Shown here piece by piece: positions 55,967 through 64,000 of a stretch of DNA of 64,000 bases. The stretch is from Sphingomonadales bacterium (GTDB taxonomy: Bacteria; Pseudomonadota; Alphaproteobacteria; Sphingomonadales; Sphingomonadaceae): contig JADKCA010000004.1 in the NCBI GenBank assembly GCA_016714795.1, forward strand, positions 186,001 through 250,000, read 5' to 3'. The first letter of the stretch is position 1. Each line of letters starts with the position of its first letter. The position numbers were made by a program, and so were the translations under genes. The notes under the pieces were generated by a model, which searched no databases, was not told the origin of the DNA, and worked only from the letters and a program-made list of their open reading frames with translations.

Positions 55967-57850
55967 ATGGCTACCGCCGCAGTTGAGACTGACATTTCCC
56001 ACCCCGCCCCCCAGAATGCCGATGCCGTCGTGGTCCGCTTTGCGGGCGATTCCGGCGACGGGATGCAGCTGACGGGCGGTCAATTCACCTTGTCTTCGGC
56101 GCTCGCCGGAAACGATTTCGCGACCTTCCCGGACTTTCCGGCGGAAATTCGCGCGCCGCAGGGCACGCTGTTTGGCGTCTCTGCTTTCCAGATCAATTTC
56201 GGATCGGGCGCGATCGACACGGCGGGCGATGCGCCCGACGTGCTGGTGGCGATGAACCCGGCCGCGCTCAAAACGAACGTCAAGGATTTGAAGCCCGGCG
56301 GGCTGATCATTGCAGACGAGGGCGAATTTGGCCCGCGCAACCTCTCCAAGGCGGAATATGATGCCAATCCGCTGGAAGATGGCAGCCTCGCCAAATGGCA
56401 GCTGATCAAGTTCAACATTTCGCAGCTCACCATGGATGCCGTGAAGCCGTTCGGGCTGGGCAACAAGGAAGCGCTGCGCTGCAAGAACATGTGGACGCTG
56501 GGCCTGGCGCTGTGGATGTTCGACCGGGATCGCAAGCCGATCATCGACTGGCTGAACAGCAAGTTCGCCAAGAACCAGACGCTGGCCGATGCCAATATCG
56601 CGGCGCTGAACGCGGGCCATGCTTATGGTGAGACAGCAGAAATCGGCACGCCCGGCACCACCGGCTTGCCGCAGCGCCATGTGGGGGCTGCCCCTGCCAC
56701 ACCCGGCCTGTATCGCACCATCACCGGTGCTGAATCGATTGCCTATGGACTGGTGATGGGTTCGCAGCTGGCGGGCCTGCCGATGTTCTTCGGCGGCTAT
56801 CCGATCACCCCGGCCTCTTCGATCCTGCATTATCTTTCCGGCCTCAAGGAATATGGTGTCACCACCTTTCAGGCGGAAGACGAGATTGCGGCCATCGCCT
56901 CGGCCATCGGTGGCTCCTATGCGGGCCAGCTGGGCGTCACCTCCTCCTCCGGCCCCGGCATTGCGCTGAAGGGCGAAGCGATTGGCCTGGCGATCATGAC
57001 CGAGCTGCCGCTCGTCATCGTCAACTCGCAGCGCGGTGGCCCTTCCACGGGCCTGCCGACCAAGACCGAACAGTCAGACCTGTATCAGGCGGTTTATGGC
57101 CGCAATGGCGATGCGCCCCTGCCGGTCATCTCCTGCCGCTCGCCCGCCGATGCGTTTGATTGCGCGGTGGAAGCAGTGCGGATCGCCACCCAGTTCATGA
57201 CGCCCGTGATGCTGCTGACCGACGGTTATATCGCCAATGCGGCAGAGCCCTGGAAGGTGCCCGATGTCTCGGTCTACAAGCCTTTCCCGGTCAGCTTCCT
57301 TGATCATGTCCCCGAAGGCGGATTCAAGCCCTATGGGCGGGACAACAAGCTGGCACGCCCCTGGGTGAAGCCCGGCACGCCCGGACTGCTCCACCGCATC
57401 GGCGGCATCGAGAAGGAGGTCGATACCGGCCACCTGAATTATTCGCCCGCCAACCATCAGGCGATGACCGATCTGCGCAAGGCGAAGGTGGACGGTATTG
57501 CCGATCACATTCCCGATCAGGAGGTCTCCACCGGACAGGCGGGCGGCACGCTCGCGCTCGTCGGCTGGGGCTCCACCTATGGCCCGATCAACCAGGCCGT
57601 CAGCCGGGCCCGCGCCAAGGGTCTGGATGTAAGCCACATCCATATCCGCCACATCTGGCCGATGCCGAAGAATCTGGGCGATCTGCTCAAGAGCTATGAC
57701 AAGGTGATCGTGCCCGAAATGAACACCGGCCAGCTGAAAACCGTGCTGCGCGACCAGTTCCTTGTGGACTGCAAGCCGCTCAACAAGGTGAGCGGCCAGC
57801 CGTTCCGCATCGCCGAAATTGAAGCCGCAATCGAGGAGGCCTTCGCATGA
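55967..57850 (+). CDS. korA: 2-oxoacid:acceptor oxidoreductase, alpha (gamma-alpha fusion) subunit
   Basis: 627 residues from ATG 55967. Gamma domain first (VVVRFAGDSGDGMQLTGG) and then the alpha pyrimidine-binding part (GGYPITPASSILHYLSGL, FQAEDEIAAIASAIGGSYAG, TSSSGPGIALKGEAIGLAIMTELP). This is the two-subunit, ferredoxin-dependent type that oxidises 2-oxoglutarate or pyruvate to acyl-CoA. It is oxygen-tolerant in several aerobic alphaproteobacteria and mycobacteria. It is directly upstream of the beta subunit (ATGA overlap). No ferredoxin is next to it. Confidence 0.93.
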   Translation: MATAAVETDISHPAPQNADAVVVRFAGDSGDGMQLTGGQFTLSSALAGNDFATFPDFPAEIRAPQGTLFGVSAFQINFGSGAIDTAGDAPDVLVAMNPAALKTNVKDLKPGGLIIADEGEFGPRNLSKAEYDANPLEDGSLAKWQLIKFNISQLTMDAVKPFGLGNKEALRCKNMWTLGLALWMFDRDRKPIIDWLNSKFAKNQTLADANIAALNAGHAYGETAEIGTPGTTGLPQRHVGAAPATPGLYRTITGAESIAYGLVMGSQLAGLPMFFGGYPITPASSILHYLSGLKEYGVTTFQAEDEIAAIASAIGGSYAGQLGVTSSSGPGIALKGEAIGLAIMTELPLVIVNSQRGGPSTGLPTKTEQSDLYQAVYGRNGDAPLPVISCRSPADAFDCAVEAVRIATQFMTPVMLLTDGYIANAAEPWKVPDVSVYKPFPVSFLDHVPEGGFKPYGRDNKLARPWVKPGTPGLLHRIGGIEKEVDTGHLNYSPANHQAMTDLRKAKVDGIADHIPDQEVSTGQAGGTLALVGWGSTYGPINQAVSRARAKGLDVSHIHIRHIWPMPKNLGDLLKSYDKVIVPEMNTGQLKTVLRDQFLVDCKPLNKVSGQPFRIAEIEAAIEEAFA

Positions 57851-58866
57851 ACGCCGTAACCCCCATCGCCAAAGGCTCCCCCAAGGATTGGGAGACCGAT
57901 CAGGAAGTCCGCTGGTGCCCCGGCTGCGGCGATTATGCGATCCTGAAGGCCGTACAGCGCACGATGCCCGAACTGGGCGTGGCCCCGGAAAAGACGGTGT
58001 TCGTCTCCGGCATCGGCTGCTCCAGCCGCTTTCCCTATTATATGGAAACCTATGGCTTCCACACCATCCATGGCCGCGCGCCTGCGGTGGCGACGGGGGT
58101 GAAGCTTGCCAATCCGGAGCTGGACGTGTGGATCATCTCGGGTGACGGCGATGGCCTGTCCATCGGCGGCAACCACACGATGCACCTCATCCGCCGCAAT
58201 CTGGATTGCCAGTTCCTCTTGTTCAACAACGAGATTTACGGGCTGACCAAGGGCCAATATTCGCCCACCACAAAGGTTGGCACACGCACGCCCTCCACGC
58301 CTTATGGTTCGGTGGATCGTCCCGCCACGCCCTGCGCCTTCGCGCTGGGGGCGGGTGCCCGCTTTGTGGCGCGCGGGATCGATACGCACAAGAATCTGCC
58401 CTCCGTGCTCAAGGCCGCGCACGCGCACAAGGGCACGGGCTTTGTGGAAATCTATCAGAACTGCATCGTCTATAATGACGGTGCGTTCGAGAATTTCACG
58501 GCCAAGGCGCAAGCTCCGACGCACCAGATCTGGCTGGAAAACGGGCAGCCGATGCTGTTTGCGGGCGGCACCAAGGGGCTGACGCTGGACGCCAAGGATC
58601 TGAAGCTGACCGTGGTCGATGTGATTGATGGCGACTGGCAGGCAGCGGGTGTGATCGTCCACGACGTCACCAATCGCGGCATTGCCATGATGCTGGTCGA
58701 CATGACCATCGAAGACGGATTCCCGATTGCGCTGGGCGTGCTGTTCGACCATCCGCGCCCGACCTTTGACCGTGCGGTGATCGAGCAGAACCAGAAAGCC
58801 AGCGCGGGCAAATCGCCCGATCTGCAAAAGCTGCTCAACACCGGCCAGACCTGGACGGTGGGGTAA
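57847..58866 (+). CDS. korB: 2-oxoacid:ferredoxin oxidoreductase, beta subunit
   Basis: 339 residues. RWCPGCGDYAILKAVQR and SGIGCSSRFPYYMETYGFHTIHGRAP (Cys ligands of the Fe-S cluster) and ISGDGDGLSIGGNHTMHL (ThDP-Mg motif) match the KorB/PorB beta subunit. Forms an alpha-beta dimer with the product of the preceding gene. Followed by a hairpin at 58889-58948 and then the photolyase gene. Confidence 0.94.
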   Translation: MNAVTPIAKGSPKDWETDQEVRWCPGCGDYAILKAVQRTMPELGVAPEKTVFVSGIGCSSRFPYYMETYGFHTIHGRAPAVATGVKLANPELDVWIISGDGDGLSIGGNHTMHLIRRNLDCQFLLFNNEIYGLTKGQYSPTTKVGTRTPSTPYGSVDRPATPCAFALGAGARFVARGIDTHKNLPSVLKAAHAHKGTGFVEIYQNCIVYNDGAFENFTAKAQAPTHQIWLENGQPMLFAGGTKGLTLDAKDLKLTVVDVIDGDWQAAGVIVHDVTNRGIAMMLVDMTIEDGFPIALGVLFDHPRPTFDRAVIEQNQKASAGKSPDLQKLLNTGQTWTVG

Positions 58867-58888
58867 AGCGCCTTTCGTCAGATCTCGC

Positions 58889-58948
58889 ACCAGGACAAAA
58901 GGACACCAAGGAGTCGGATGCGATTCCTTGGTGTCTTTGTGTCCTGGT
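58889..58948. repeat. Long hairpin element between korB and photolyase
   Basis: ACCAGGACA...GACACCAAGGA (58889-58912) pairs imperfectly with TCCTTGGTGTC...TGTCCTGGT (58925-58948), giving ~24-base arms with a few mismatches and a 12-base loop. It can act as a bidirectional terminator, and the ACCAGGACAxAAxGACACCAAGGA form is like a dispersed repeat that I recall from sphingomonad genomes. Confidence 0.6.
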
Positions 58949-58970
58949 TGGTGGCCTCTATAGCCATAGC

Positions 58971-60329
58971 ATGACATCCATCCTCTGGTTCCGGCAGGAT
59001 TTGCGCCTGCATGACAATCCCGCACTTTCCGCTGCCTGTGCCGAAGGTGCGGTGGTGCCGGTCTATATCATGGATGATGACACCCCCGGAGACCGGCGGA
59101 TGGGGGCCGCGCAGCGGTGGTGGCTGCATCACGCTCTGGCGCGGTTGAAGGAAACGCTGCCCGGCCTGATCCTGCGGCGCGGAGATTGCGCCGCGCAACT
59201 GGCCGCCTTGGCGTCAGAGACGGGTGCGACGCGCATTCACGCCAATCGTCAATATGAACCGTGGTGGCAGCAGGCGGACAGCGCGGTGGCTTCCGATTTT
59301 GATCTGGTGCTGCATCATGGCAACCAGCTTGCCCCGCCAGCATCGGTGCTGACAGGGGCTGGCACGCGCTACCGCGTGTTCACGCCTTGGTGGAAGCAAC
59401 TCCTGACCCAGATGCCACCGCACAAGCCCTTGCCAGTTCCGGCGATCCGGTGCGTGACGGGTGCCATGGACTCCGATGCGCTGGCAGACTGGCATCTCTG
59501 CCCCACCCATCCGGACTGGGCAGGTGGCTTCTCCGTCTGGACCCCCGGCGAAGATGGCGCACGCGCGGCGCTGCGCGCCTTCCTGCCCCACCTCAAAACC
59601 TATGAAGCGCAACGCAACTTACCTGCACGTCCCGGAATCTCCCGCCTATCGCCGCATCTGCATTTTGGCGAGATCAGCCCGACGACGATCTGGCATGTGG
59701 CCACCAGGGAAGCCGGAGAGGCCGCAGCACCATTCCTGCGCGAAGTGGGATGGCGCGATTATGCGACCAATCTGATCGACCAGATGCCCGATTATCACCT
59801 GCGCAACGGCAAAGCGCCTTATGACGCCTTCCCCTGGCGATCAGGGCCGGAGGCCGATGCCGATTTCACCGCCTGGACGCGCGGATTGACCGGCTATCCC
59901 ATCGTTGATGCCGGGATGCGCGAATTATGGGTGACGGGCTTCATGCACAATCGCGTGCGGATGATTGCCGCCTCCTTCCTGATCAAGCATCTGCTGATCG
60001 ACTGGCGGCGCGGCGAGCGCTGGTTCTGGGACACGTTGCTCGATGCCGATCATGCGGCAAACGCCTCAAACTGGCAATGGGTGGCAGGAACCGGCGTGGA
60101 TGCGCCGCTTTTTTCCCGGATCATGGCCCCGCTTTCCCAGTCCGAAAAGTTCGATGCCGGCGACTATATCCGTCGCTGGGTGCCCGAACTGGCGGGCTTG
60201 TCCGATCCTTATGTCCATGATCCGGACGAATATGGGTGCCGTCCCGCATCCTATCCGCCGAAGAGGATTGACCATCGCAGCGCAAGGGAACGGGCGCTGG
60301 AGGCCATGCGGCAGACGCGGGACGGCTGA
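58971..60329 (+). CDS. phrB: Deoxyribodipyrimidine photo-lyase (class I)
   Basis: 452 residues. N-terminal LWFRQDLRLHDNPAL Rossmann-like antenna domain; C-terminal FAD-binding part with PGISRLSPHLHFGEISP, DAGMRELWVTGFMHNRVRMIAASFL, WRRGERWFWDTLLDADHAANASNWQW and GTGVDA. Repairs cyclobutane pyrimidine dimers with light. Complete. The gene is convergent with the PilZ gene, separated by nine bases. Confidence 0.95.
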   Translation: MTSILWFRQDLRLHDNPALSAACAEGAVVPVYIMDDDTPGDRRMGAAQRWWLHHALARLKETLPGLILRRGDCAAQLAALASETGATRIHANRQYEPWWQQADSAVASDFDLVLHHGNQLAPPASVLTGAGTRYRVFTPWWKQLLTQMPPHKPLPVPAIRCVTGAMDSDALADWHLCPTHPDWAGGFSVWTPGEDGARAALRAFLPHLKTYEAQRNLPARPGISRLSPHLHFGEISPTTIWHVATREAGEAAAPFLREVGWRDYATNLIDQMPDYHLRNGKAPYDAFPWRSGPEADADFTAWTRGLTGYPIVDAGMRELWVTGFMHNRVRMIAASFLIKHLLIDWRRGERWFWDTLLDADHAANASNWQWVAGTGVDAPLFSRIMAPLSQSEKFDAGDYIRRWVPELAGLSDPYVHDPDEYGCRPASYPPKRIDHRSARERALEAMRQTRDG

Positions 60330-60338
60330 ACCCGCTCG

Positions 60339-60672
60339 TCAGCGGTGGCGGGCGAGGATATTGTCGAGCACGACCCGGCTCAACAGGTTGGAAAAGGCGC
60401 AACCGACCCATATGGCCGGTGTTCCAGACGATTTCCGATTGGATGCCCTGAAGCCCCGGCATGGTCAGCCAGCAGCGCGACCCCTTGGCCATGCTGGTCA
60501 CAGCCTCGCAACTAAAGCCTGCAATCGAAAGATCACGCACGACAACGGGAAACCGGTGACCGCAAGAGGGCCGCAGCCAGCCGTCGATCTGCACCGTGTA
60601 GCGTTCAGAGCAGCGATCTTCGAGCGCGGCAAGCGCGTAGCGACCGGGGCGGGTGGAGGTTCCGATATACAT
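60339..60672 (-). pseudogene. PilZ domain protein with one-base frameshift
   Basis: From ATG 60672 (AAAGGA upstream) the frame reads ERCSERYTVQIDGWLRPS, VVVRDLSIAGFSCEAVTSM (D-x-S-x-x-G of PilZ) and RCWLTMPGLQGIQSEIVWNTGHM, but then goes out of register at a GGG run (60407-60409 on the plus strand CCC). Removing one G gives a clean MVGCAFSNLLSRVVLDN ending and a stop at 60341-60339, a normal 110-residue PilZ protein. PilZ domains bind c-di-GMP through an RxxxR plus DxSxxG pair. The extended out-of-frame product runs on through 60121 and overlaps the photolyase gene. Confidence 0.8.
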
Positions 60673-60782
60673 GTGTTGGCGTCCTTTGGTCTCGGGGATT
60701 GACGCCAATGACCCTGTTCCGACTTTGCTAAGCGAAACTTACCGGAAAAGGTTAACGCAATGCCGCCATGACAAGCAGGACG

Positions 60783-61373
60783 TCAGCGGCGCAGCAGGAA
60801 CATCGCATGTTCAGCGCGCAAATTGGCCGCCGTCGCGCTGGTCAGCCGATTCTGGTTCAAAAACCACTCGCGTTCCACCGTGATTCCCCGCGCTTTCACC
60901 AGCGCGCGGAAATCATCCACCGTGACATGATGGATATTTTCGGTTTCATACCAGGCGATGGGCAGGCTGCGCGTCACCGGCATCCGCCCGCCCCAGAACA
61001 GCGCCAGCCGCACCCGCCAATGCGCGAAATTGGGGAAGGAGACGAACGCCTGCCGCCCGATGCGCAGCAATTGCTCCACCACCAGATCGGGCCGCATCGT
61101 GGTTTGCAGCGTCTGGCTGAGAATGGCGTAATCGAACGCGGCATCAGGATAGTCCGCCAGATCGCTATTGGCATCGCCCTGGATCACTGACAGCCCGCGC
61201 GCCATGCAATTGGCGACGCGCTCGCGGTTCAGCTCCATGCCGCGCGCATCGACCTGCTTTTCGATGCGCAGTGCCTCCATCAGAGCGCCATCGCCACAGC
61301 CAATATCGAGCACGCGGCTGCCGGGGGCCACTTCCTGTGCGATGATCGCAAGATCGGGACGGAGCGTGCTCAT
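60783..61373 (-). CDS. metW: Methionine biosynthesis protein MetW
   Basis: 196 residues. LRPDLAIIAQEVAPGSRVLDIGCGDGALMEAL (SAM-type motif), GMELNRERVANCMARGLSVIQGDAN, and AILSQTLQTTMRPDLVVEQLLRIG followed by VSFPNFAHWRVRL are MetW-specific. MetW works with MetX in the acylation of homoserine. It is the third gene of metX-GNAT-metW, coupled by ATGA. Note the gene between metX and metW, which are usually adjacent. Confidence 0.93.
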   Translation of the reverse strand: MSTLRPDLAIIAQEVAPGSRVLDIGCGDGALMEALRIEKQVDARGMELNRERVANCMARGLSVIQGDANSDLADYPDAAFDYAILSQTLQTTMRPDLVVEQLLRIGRQAFVSFPNFAHWRVRLALFWGGRMPVTRSLPIAWYETENIHHVTVDDFRALVKARGITVEREWFLNQNRLTSATAANLRAEHAMFLLRR

Positions 61374-61792
61374 GCTTCAAACAGCTTCGGATCGATGACC
61401 ATCATCCGCTCCGGATAGGGATATTCGCGCCAGCCGAACTTCTTGTACATGTCCTGCATGTCCATGGTGAACAGCGCCCAGCGGCCCAAGCCCTGCAAAT
61501 GCGGGTGATCCAGCAGCCAGCGCAGCATCGCGCCGCACAGCCCCTGGCCGCGATGCGCCTGATGGACATGGACATCGTTGAGATAGGCGAAGGTCGCATA
61601 ATCGCTGATGACGCGCGCAGCCCCGACCTGCTCCGAGCCATAGCGGATCGAGACGGAGAGCGAATTGGCAAAAGCGCGCTCCACCGTTTCAAGCGTGATG
61701 CCTTCGGCCCAATAGCTGTTGGTGAGAAAGGCATAGGCCGCCGCCGCATCAGCGCCTTCGTGCAGCTCATAGCCGGGGGGTAGCGCGCTCAC
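61370..61792 (-). CDS. GNAT family N-acetyltransferase
   Basis: 140 residues. YLNDVHVHQAHRGQGLCGAMLRWLLDH contains the acetyl-CoA loop (R/QxxGxG/A as RGQGLCG) of GNAT proteins, followed by LFTMDMQDMYKKFGWREYP. Small soluble acetyltransferase; substrate unknown. It lies inside the metX-metW operon with four-base overlaps to both neighbours (ATGA), so all three are probably made together. Confidence 0.86.
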   Translation of the reverse strand: MSALPPGYELHEGADAAAAYAFLTNSYWAEGITLETVERAFANSLSVSIRYGSEQVGAARVISDYATFAYLNDVHVHQAHRGQGLCGAMLRWLLDHPHLQGLGRWALFTMDMQDMYKKFGWREYPYPERMMVIDPKLFEA

Positions 61793-62943
61793 AGCCCGCC
61801 GCCTTTCACAAAGCCGTCTATCACCCGGTCCAGATCGGGTGTGTCCATCAAGAAGGCATCATGACCGAACGGGCTGGTGAGCTCTACAAAGCTGACCGGC
61901 GCGCCTGCTGCATTGAGCGCATGGACAATCACTTTCGATTCCGCCGTGGGGTAAAGCCAGTCGGTATCGAAGCTGACAAGGCAGAAGCGCGTTTTCGTGC
62001 CCTTGAACGCGTTGGCCAGCACCCCGCCATGATCCTCCGCCAGATCCCAATAATCCATGGCGCGCGTGATATAGAGGTAGGAGTTGGCATCGAACCGGTC
62101 GGTAAAGCTCAGCCCCTGATGCCGCAGATAGCTTTCCACCTGAAAATCGGCATCAAAGCCGAAGGTTTTGGCCCCCTTGGAGCCGTCGGGCCGGTTTTGC
62201 AGGCGGCGGCCGAATTTCTCGGTGAGGCCCTGTTCGGACATATAGGTGATGTGCGCAGCCATGCGCGCGACCGCCAGCCCGGCATCGGGGGTTTTCCCGT
62301 CTGCATAATAATCGCCCCCGCGCCAGTTGGGGTCTGCCATGATGGCCTGTCGCCCGGTTTCATGAAAGGCGATATTCTGCGCCGAATGCCGCGATGTGGA
62401 GGCAATGACCATCGCGGCAGCCACACGCTCCGGATAGGTTGCCGCCCAGCTGAGCGTCAGCATCCCGCCCATCGATCCGCCGATCACCGCGTAAATCCGC
62501 CCTATCCCCAGATGATCGAGCAGCAGCGCCTGCGCGCGCACCATGTCGCGGATCGTGATGACGGGAAAGCGCATCGCAAAGGGCGCGCCATCTGGGGCCA
62601 ACGTTTCCGGGCCGGACGAGCCGAGGCACGAACCGATGACGTTGGGGCAGATCACGCAGAACCGGTCGGTATCGATCGGCTTGCCCGGCCCCACCATATC
62701 CATCCACCAGCCCGGCTTTCCGGTGATGGGATGCGGGCTGGCGACATGCTGATCCATCGTCAGCGCGTGGCAGATGAGAATCACGTTGGAGGCGTCTGCA
62801 TTGAGCGCACCATATGTCTCATAGGCGATTTCGACGGGTGCCAGCACCTGCCCGCCATCGAGCGCAAGCGGCCCGGGCAGCACGATGTGGCGGTTGAGGC
62901 CGAAAAGGGCGTCATCAGACATGGGGCCGGGGGCTAAGGGCAT
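61789..62943 (-). CDS. metX: Homoserine O-acyltransferase (acetyl type)
   Basis: 384 residues from ATG 62943 (ATG 62922 is possible). LAPVEIAYETYG, nucleophile GGSMGGML, DWLYPTAESK (acid) and FGHDAFLMD (His) are the MetX alpha/beta-hydrolase signature. Acylates homoserine in methionine biosynthesis. First gene of the metX-GNAT-metW operon. Divergent from hisC with only 47 bases between starts; no known methionine riboswitch pattern is visible there. Confidence 0.95.
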   Translation of the reverse strand: MPLAPGPMSDDALFGLNRHIVLPGPLALDGGQVLAPVEIAYETYGALNADASNVILICHALTMDQHVASPHPITGKPGWWMDMVGPGKPIDTDRFCVICPNVIGSCLGSSGPETLAPDGAPFAMRFPVITIRDMVRAQALLLDHLGIGRIYAVIGGSMGGMLTLSWAATYPERVAAAMVIASTSRHSAQNIAFHETGRQAIMADPNWRGGDYYADGKTPDAGLAVARMAAHITYMSEQGLTEKFGRRLQNRPDGSKGAKTFGFDADFQVESYLRHQGLSFTDRFDANSYLYITRAMDYWDLAEDHGGVLANAFKGTKTRFCLVSFDTDWLYPTAESKVIVHALNAAGAPVSFVELTSPFGHDAFLMDTPDLDRVIDGFVKGGGL

Positions 62944-62990
62944 TGGGCCTGCCTTGTCAATGAAGGGCTTGGGCCTTAGAGCCGCATCCC

Positions 62991-64000
62991 ATGACTGGAC
63001 CCCAACCCAAAGACTGGATCAAGGCGATCCATCCCTATGTTCCCGGCAAATCCACCACGGATTCGGGCAGGAAAGCGATCAAGCTCTCCTCCAACGAAAA
63101 TCCGTTGGGGACGAGCGACCATGCCCGCGCCGCCTTTGCCGCCCATGCCGGCGAACTGGAGCGCTATCCGGACAGCGGGGCGACGGCGCTGCGCGAGGAA
63201 ATCGCGCGGCTCAACGGGCTTGATGCGGATCGCATCATCTATGGCAATGGATCGGACGAAGTGCTGCATCTTGCCGCCGGTGCCTTTGCCGGGCCGGGCG
63301 ATGAGATCATCTACGTCAATTATGGCTTTGCGGTCTATGAAATCGCCACGCGCCGCGTGGGCGCCACGCCGGTCATCGCCCCGGACAAGGACTATGCGAC
63401 CGATGTCGATGCGATTCTCGCGTGCGTGACCGCGCGGACCAGAATCGTGTTCGTCGCCAACCCGAACAATCCCACCAGCACCTATACGCCGCGCGAGGAT
63501 ATTGCCCGGCTTCATGCGGGGTTGCCAAGCGACGTTTTGCTGGTGCTCGACCATGCCTATGCCGAATATCTGGACGAGGATGAGGATGATGGCGGCTTTG
63601 CGCTCGCGCAGGCCGCGCCCAATGTTCTGGTGACGCGGACATTTTCGAAGATTTACGGGCTGGCGGCCGAACGCATCGGCTGGGGCACGGCAGCCGCGCC
63701 GATCATCGATGCGATGCACCGCATCCGCCTGCCCTTTTCCATCACCATTGCCGGGCAGAATGCCGCGATTGCCGCGCTGAAGGATCAGGACTTCGTCCGC
63801 GCCAGCCGCGCGCACAATGCCAAATGGCGCGCCTGGCTGGCCGATGAAATCGCCAAGATGGGCAATCAGGGCCTGCGCGCCATAGAGAGCAAGGCCAACT
63901 TCCTGCTGGTGCTGTTCGAAGGCCATGTGAGTGCGGAAACCGCCTATCAGGGGCTGATGGATCGCGGCTATATCGTCCGCTGGCTGCCGGGGCAGGGCCT
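62991..64000 (+). CDS. hisC: Histidinol-phosphate aminotransferase (3' truncated by window edge)
   Basis: The frame from ATG 62991 runs to the last base of the window. It reads IKLSSNENPLGTSDHARAAF, YGNGSDEVLHLAAGAFAGPGDEI, FVANPNNPTSTYTP and TRTFSKIYGLAAERIGWG (PLP Lys in SKIYG). This fold-type I aminotransferase makes histidinol-phosphate from imidazoleacetol phosphate; a role on aromatic amino acids is also possible in this subfamily. The 3' end and the final Arg pocket are outside the window. Confidence 0.9.
   Translation, partial: MTGPQPKDWIKAIHPYVPGKSTTDSGRKAIKLSSNENPLGTSDHARAAFAAHAGELERYPDSGATALREEIARLNGLDADRIIYGNGSDEVLHLAAGAFAGPGDEIIYVNYGFAVYEIATRRVGATPVIAPDKDYATDVDAILACVTARTRIVFVANPNNPTSTYTPREDIARLHAGLPSDVLLVLDHAYAEYLDEDEDDGGFALAQAAPNVLVTRTFSKIYGLAAERIGWGTAAAPIIDAMHRIRLPFSITIAGQNAAIAALKDQDFVRASRAHNAKWRAWLADEIAKMGNQGLRAIESKANFLLVLFEGHVSAETAYQGLMDRGYIVRWLPGQG

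Noticed and set aside
57694..59025. 443-residue minus-strand open frame across korB
   Set aside because: Shadow of korB, and its N-terminal part is the translated hairpin repeat at 58889-58948.
62944..62990. SAM-II-type riboswitch before metX
   Set aside because: The gap is only 47 bases and no pseudoknot pattern typical of SAM-II could be traced on the minus strand.

Overview
The window is a high-GC chromosomal segment that most resembles Sphingomonadales (Alphaproteobacteria). The grounds are overall gene style and content: two-partner secretion with a TP-rich exoprotein, a DUF1674/SdhAF4-like protein, a MetX/MetW pair, many SDR, GST, FMO, Rieske and carotenoid-oxygenase genes, and short ATGA/TGATG gene overlaps. 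This is a judgement from pattern and has not been checked by a search. Both ends are cut: a class A beta-lactamase lacks its N-terminus at the left edge and hisC runs off the right edge.

Layout. 1-1.7 kb: beta-lactamase C-terminal part and a DUF6065-like gene. 1.7-8.9 kb (minus): a two-partner secretion operon of a small secreted Cys-containing protein, a TpsA exoprotein and a TpsB transporter. TpsA carries a ~60-unit hexanucleotide array encoding (TP)n, with a 2-nt lesion that throws the C-terminus out of frame. 9.1-9.6 kb: an ECF sigma gene cut by an IS3-family remnant. 9.9-11.2 kb: a small membrane protein and a Coq4-like protein. 11.2-20.8 kb: an uncharacterised catabolic cluster (AtuA/DUF1446-like protein, five SDRs, an NTF2-like protein, a GxxGxxG epimerase-like protein, an LLM flavin monooxygenase, an acyl-CoA dehydrogenase). 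20.9-23.4 kb: a LuxR-HTH protein with a TM tail, two unknowns, a RadC/JAB protein and a winged-helix protein. 23.5-29.8 kb (minus): an NHLP-type peptide export system (HlyD, C39-peptidase ABC, second ABC, cNMP-binding protein); the second ABC gene carries a frameshift. 30-33.2 kb: LEA-like lipoprotein, DUF1330, lon. 33.3-37.5 kb: DUF2059-like protein, PYROXD2-like oxidoreductase, Rieske oxygenase and a divergent TetR over a perfect palindrome. 37.5-39.05 kb: a sharply AT-rich two-gene island (4-TM protein plus membrane-anchored phosphoribosyltransferase). 39.06-45.9 kb: acsA broken by an in-frame TGA, FMO/BVMO, phosphotransferase, SnoaL-like protein, carotenoid oxygenase. 46.1-64 kb: mostly housekeeping genes (DUF1674, pgsA, moaDE, moeB, dut, coaBC, M2 peptidase, GST, hydrolases, rppH, korAB, photolyase, PilZ, metX-GNAT-metW, hisC).

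The strongest candidate for something undescribed is the 4-TM/PRTase island at 37.5-39.05 kb: foreign base composition, its own promoter, GTGA-coupled genes and no recognised partner. Second is the NHLP exporter without a visible precursor or maturase. Third is the repeat-bearing TpsA gene.

Four genes are disrupted by tiny lesions (tpsA -2 in a repeat, the second NHLP ABC gene -1 in a T run, PilZ +1 in a G run, acsA nonsense). That many in 64 kb makes assembly or consensus error a serious alternative to real gene loss. No tRNA, rRNA or CRISPR array was seen.
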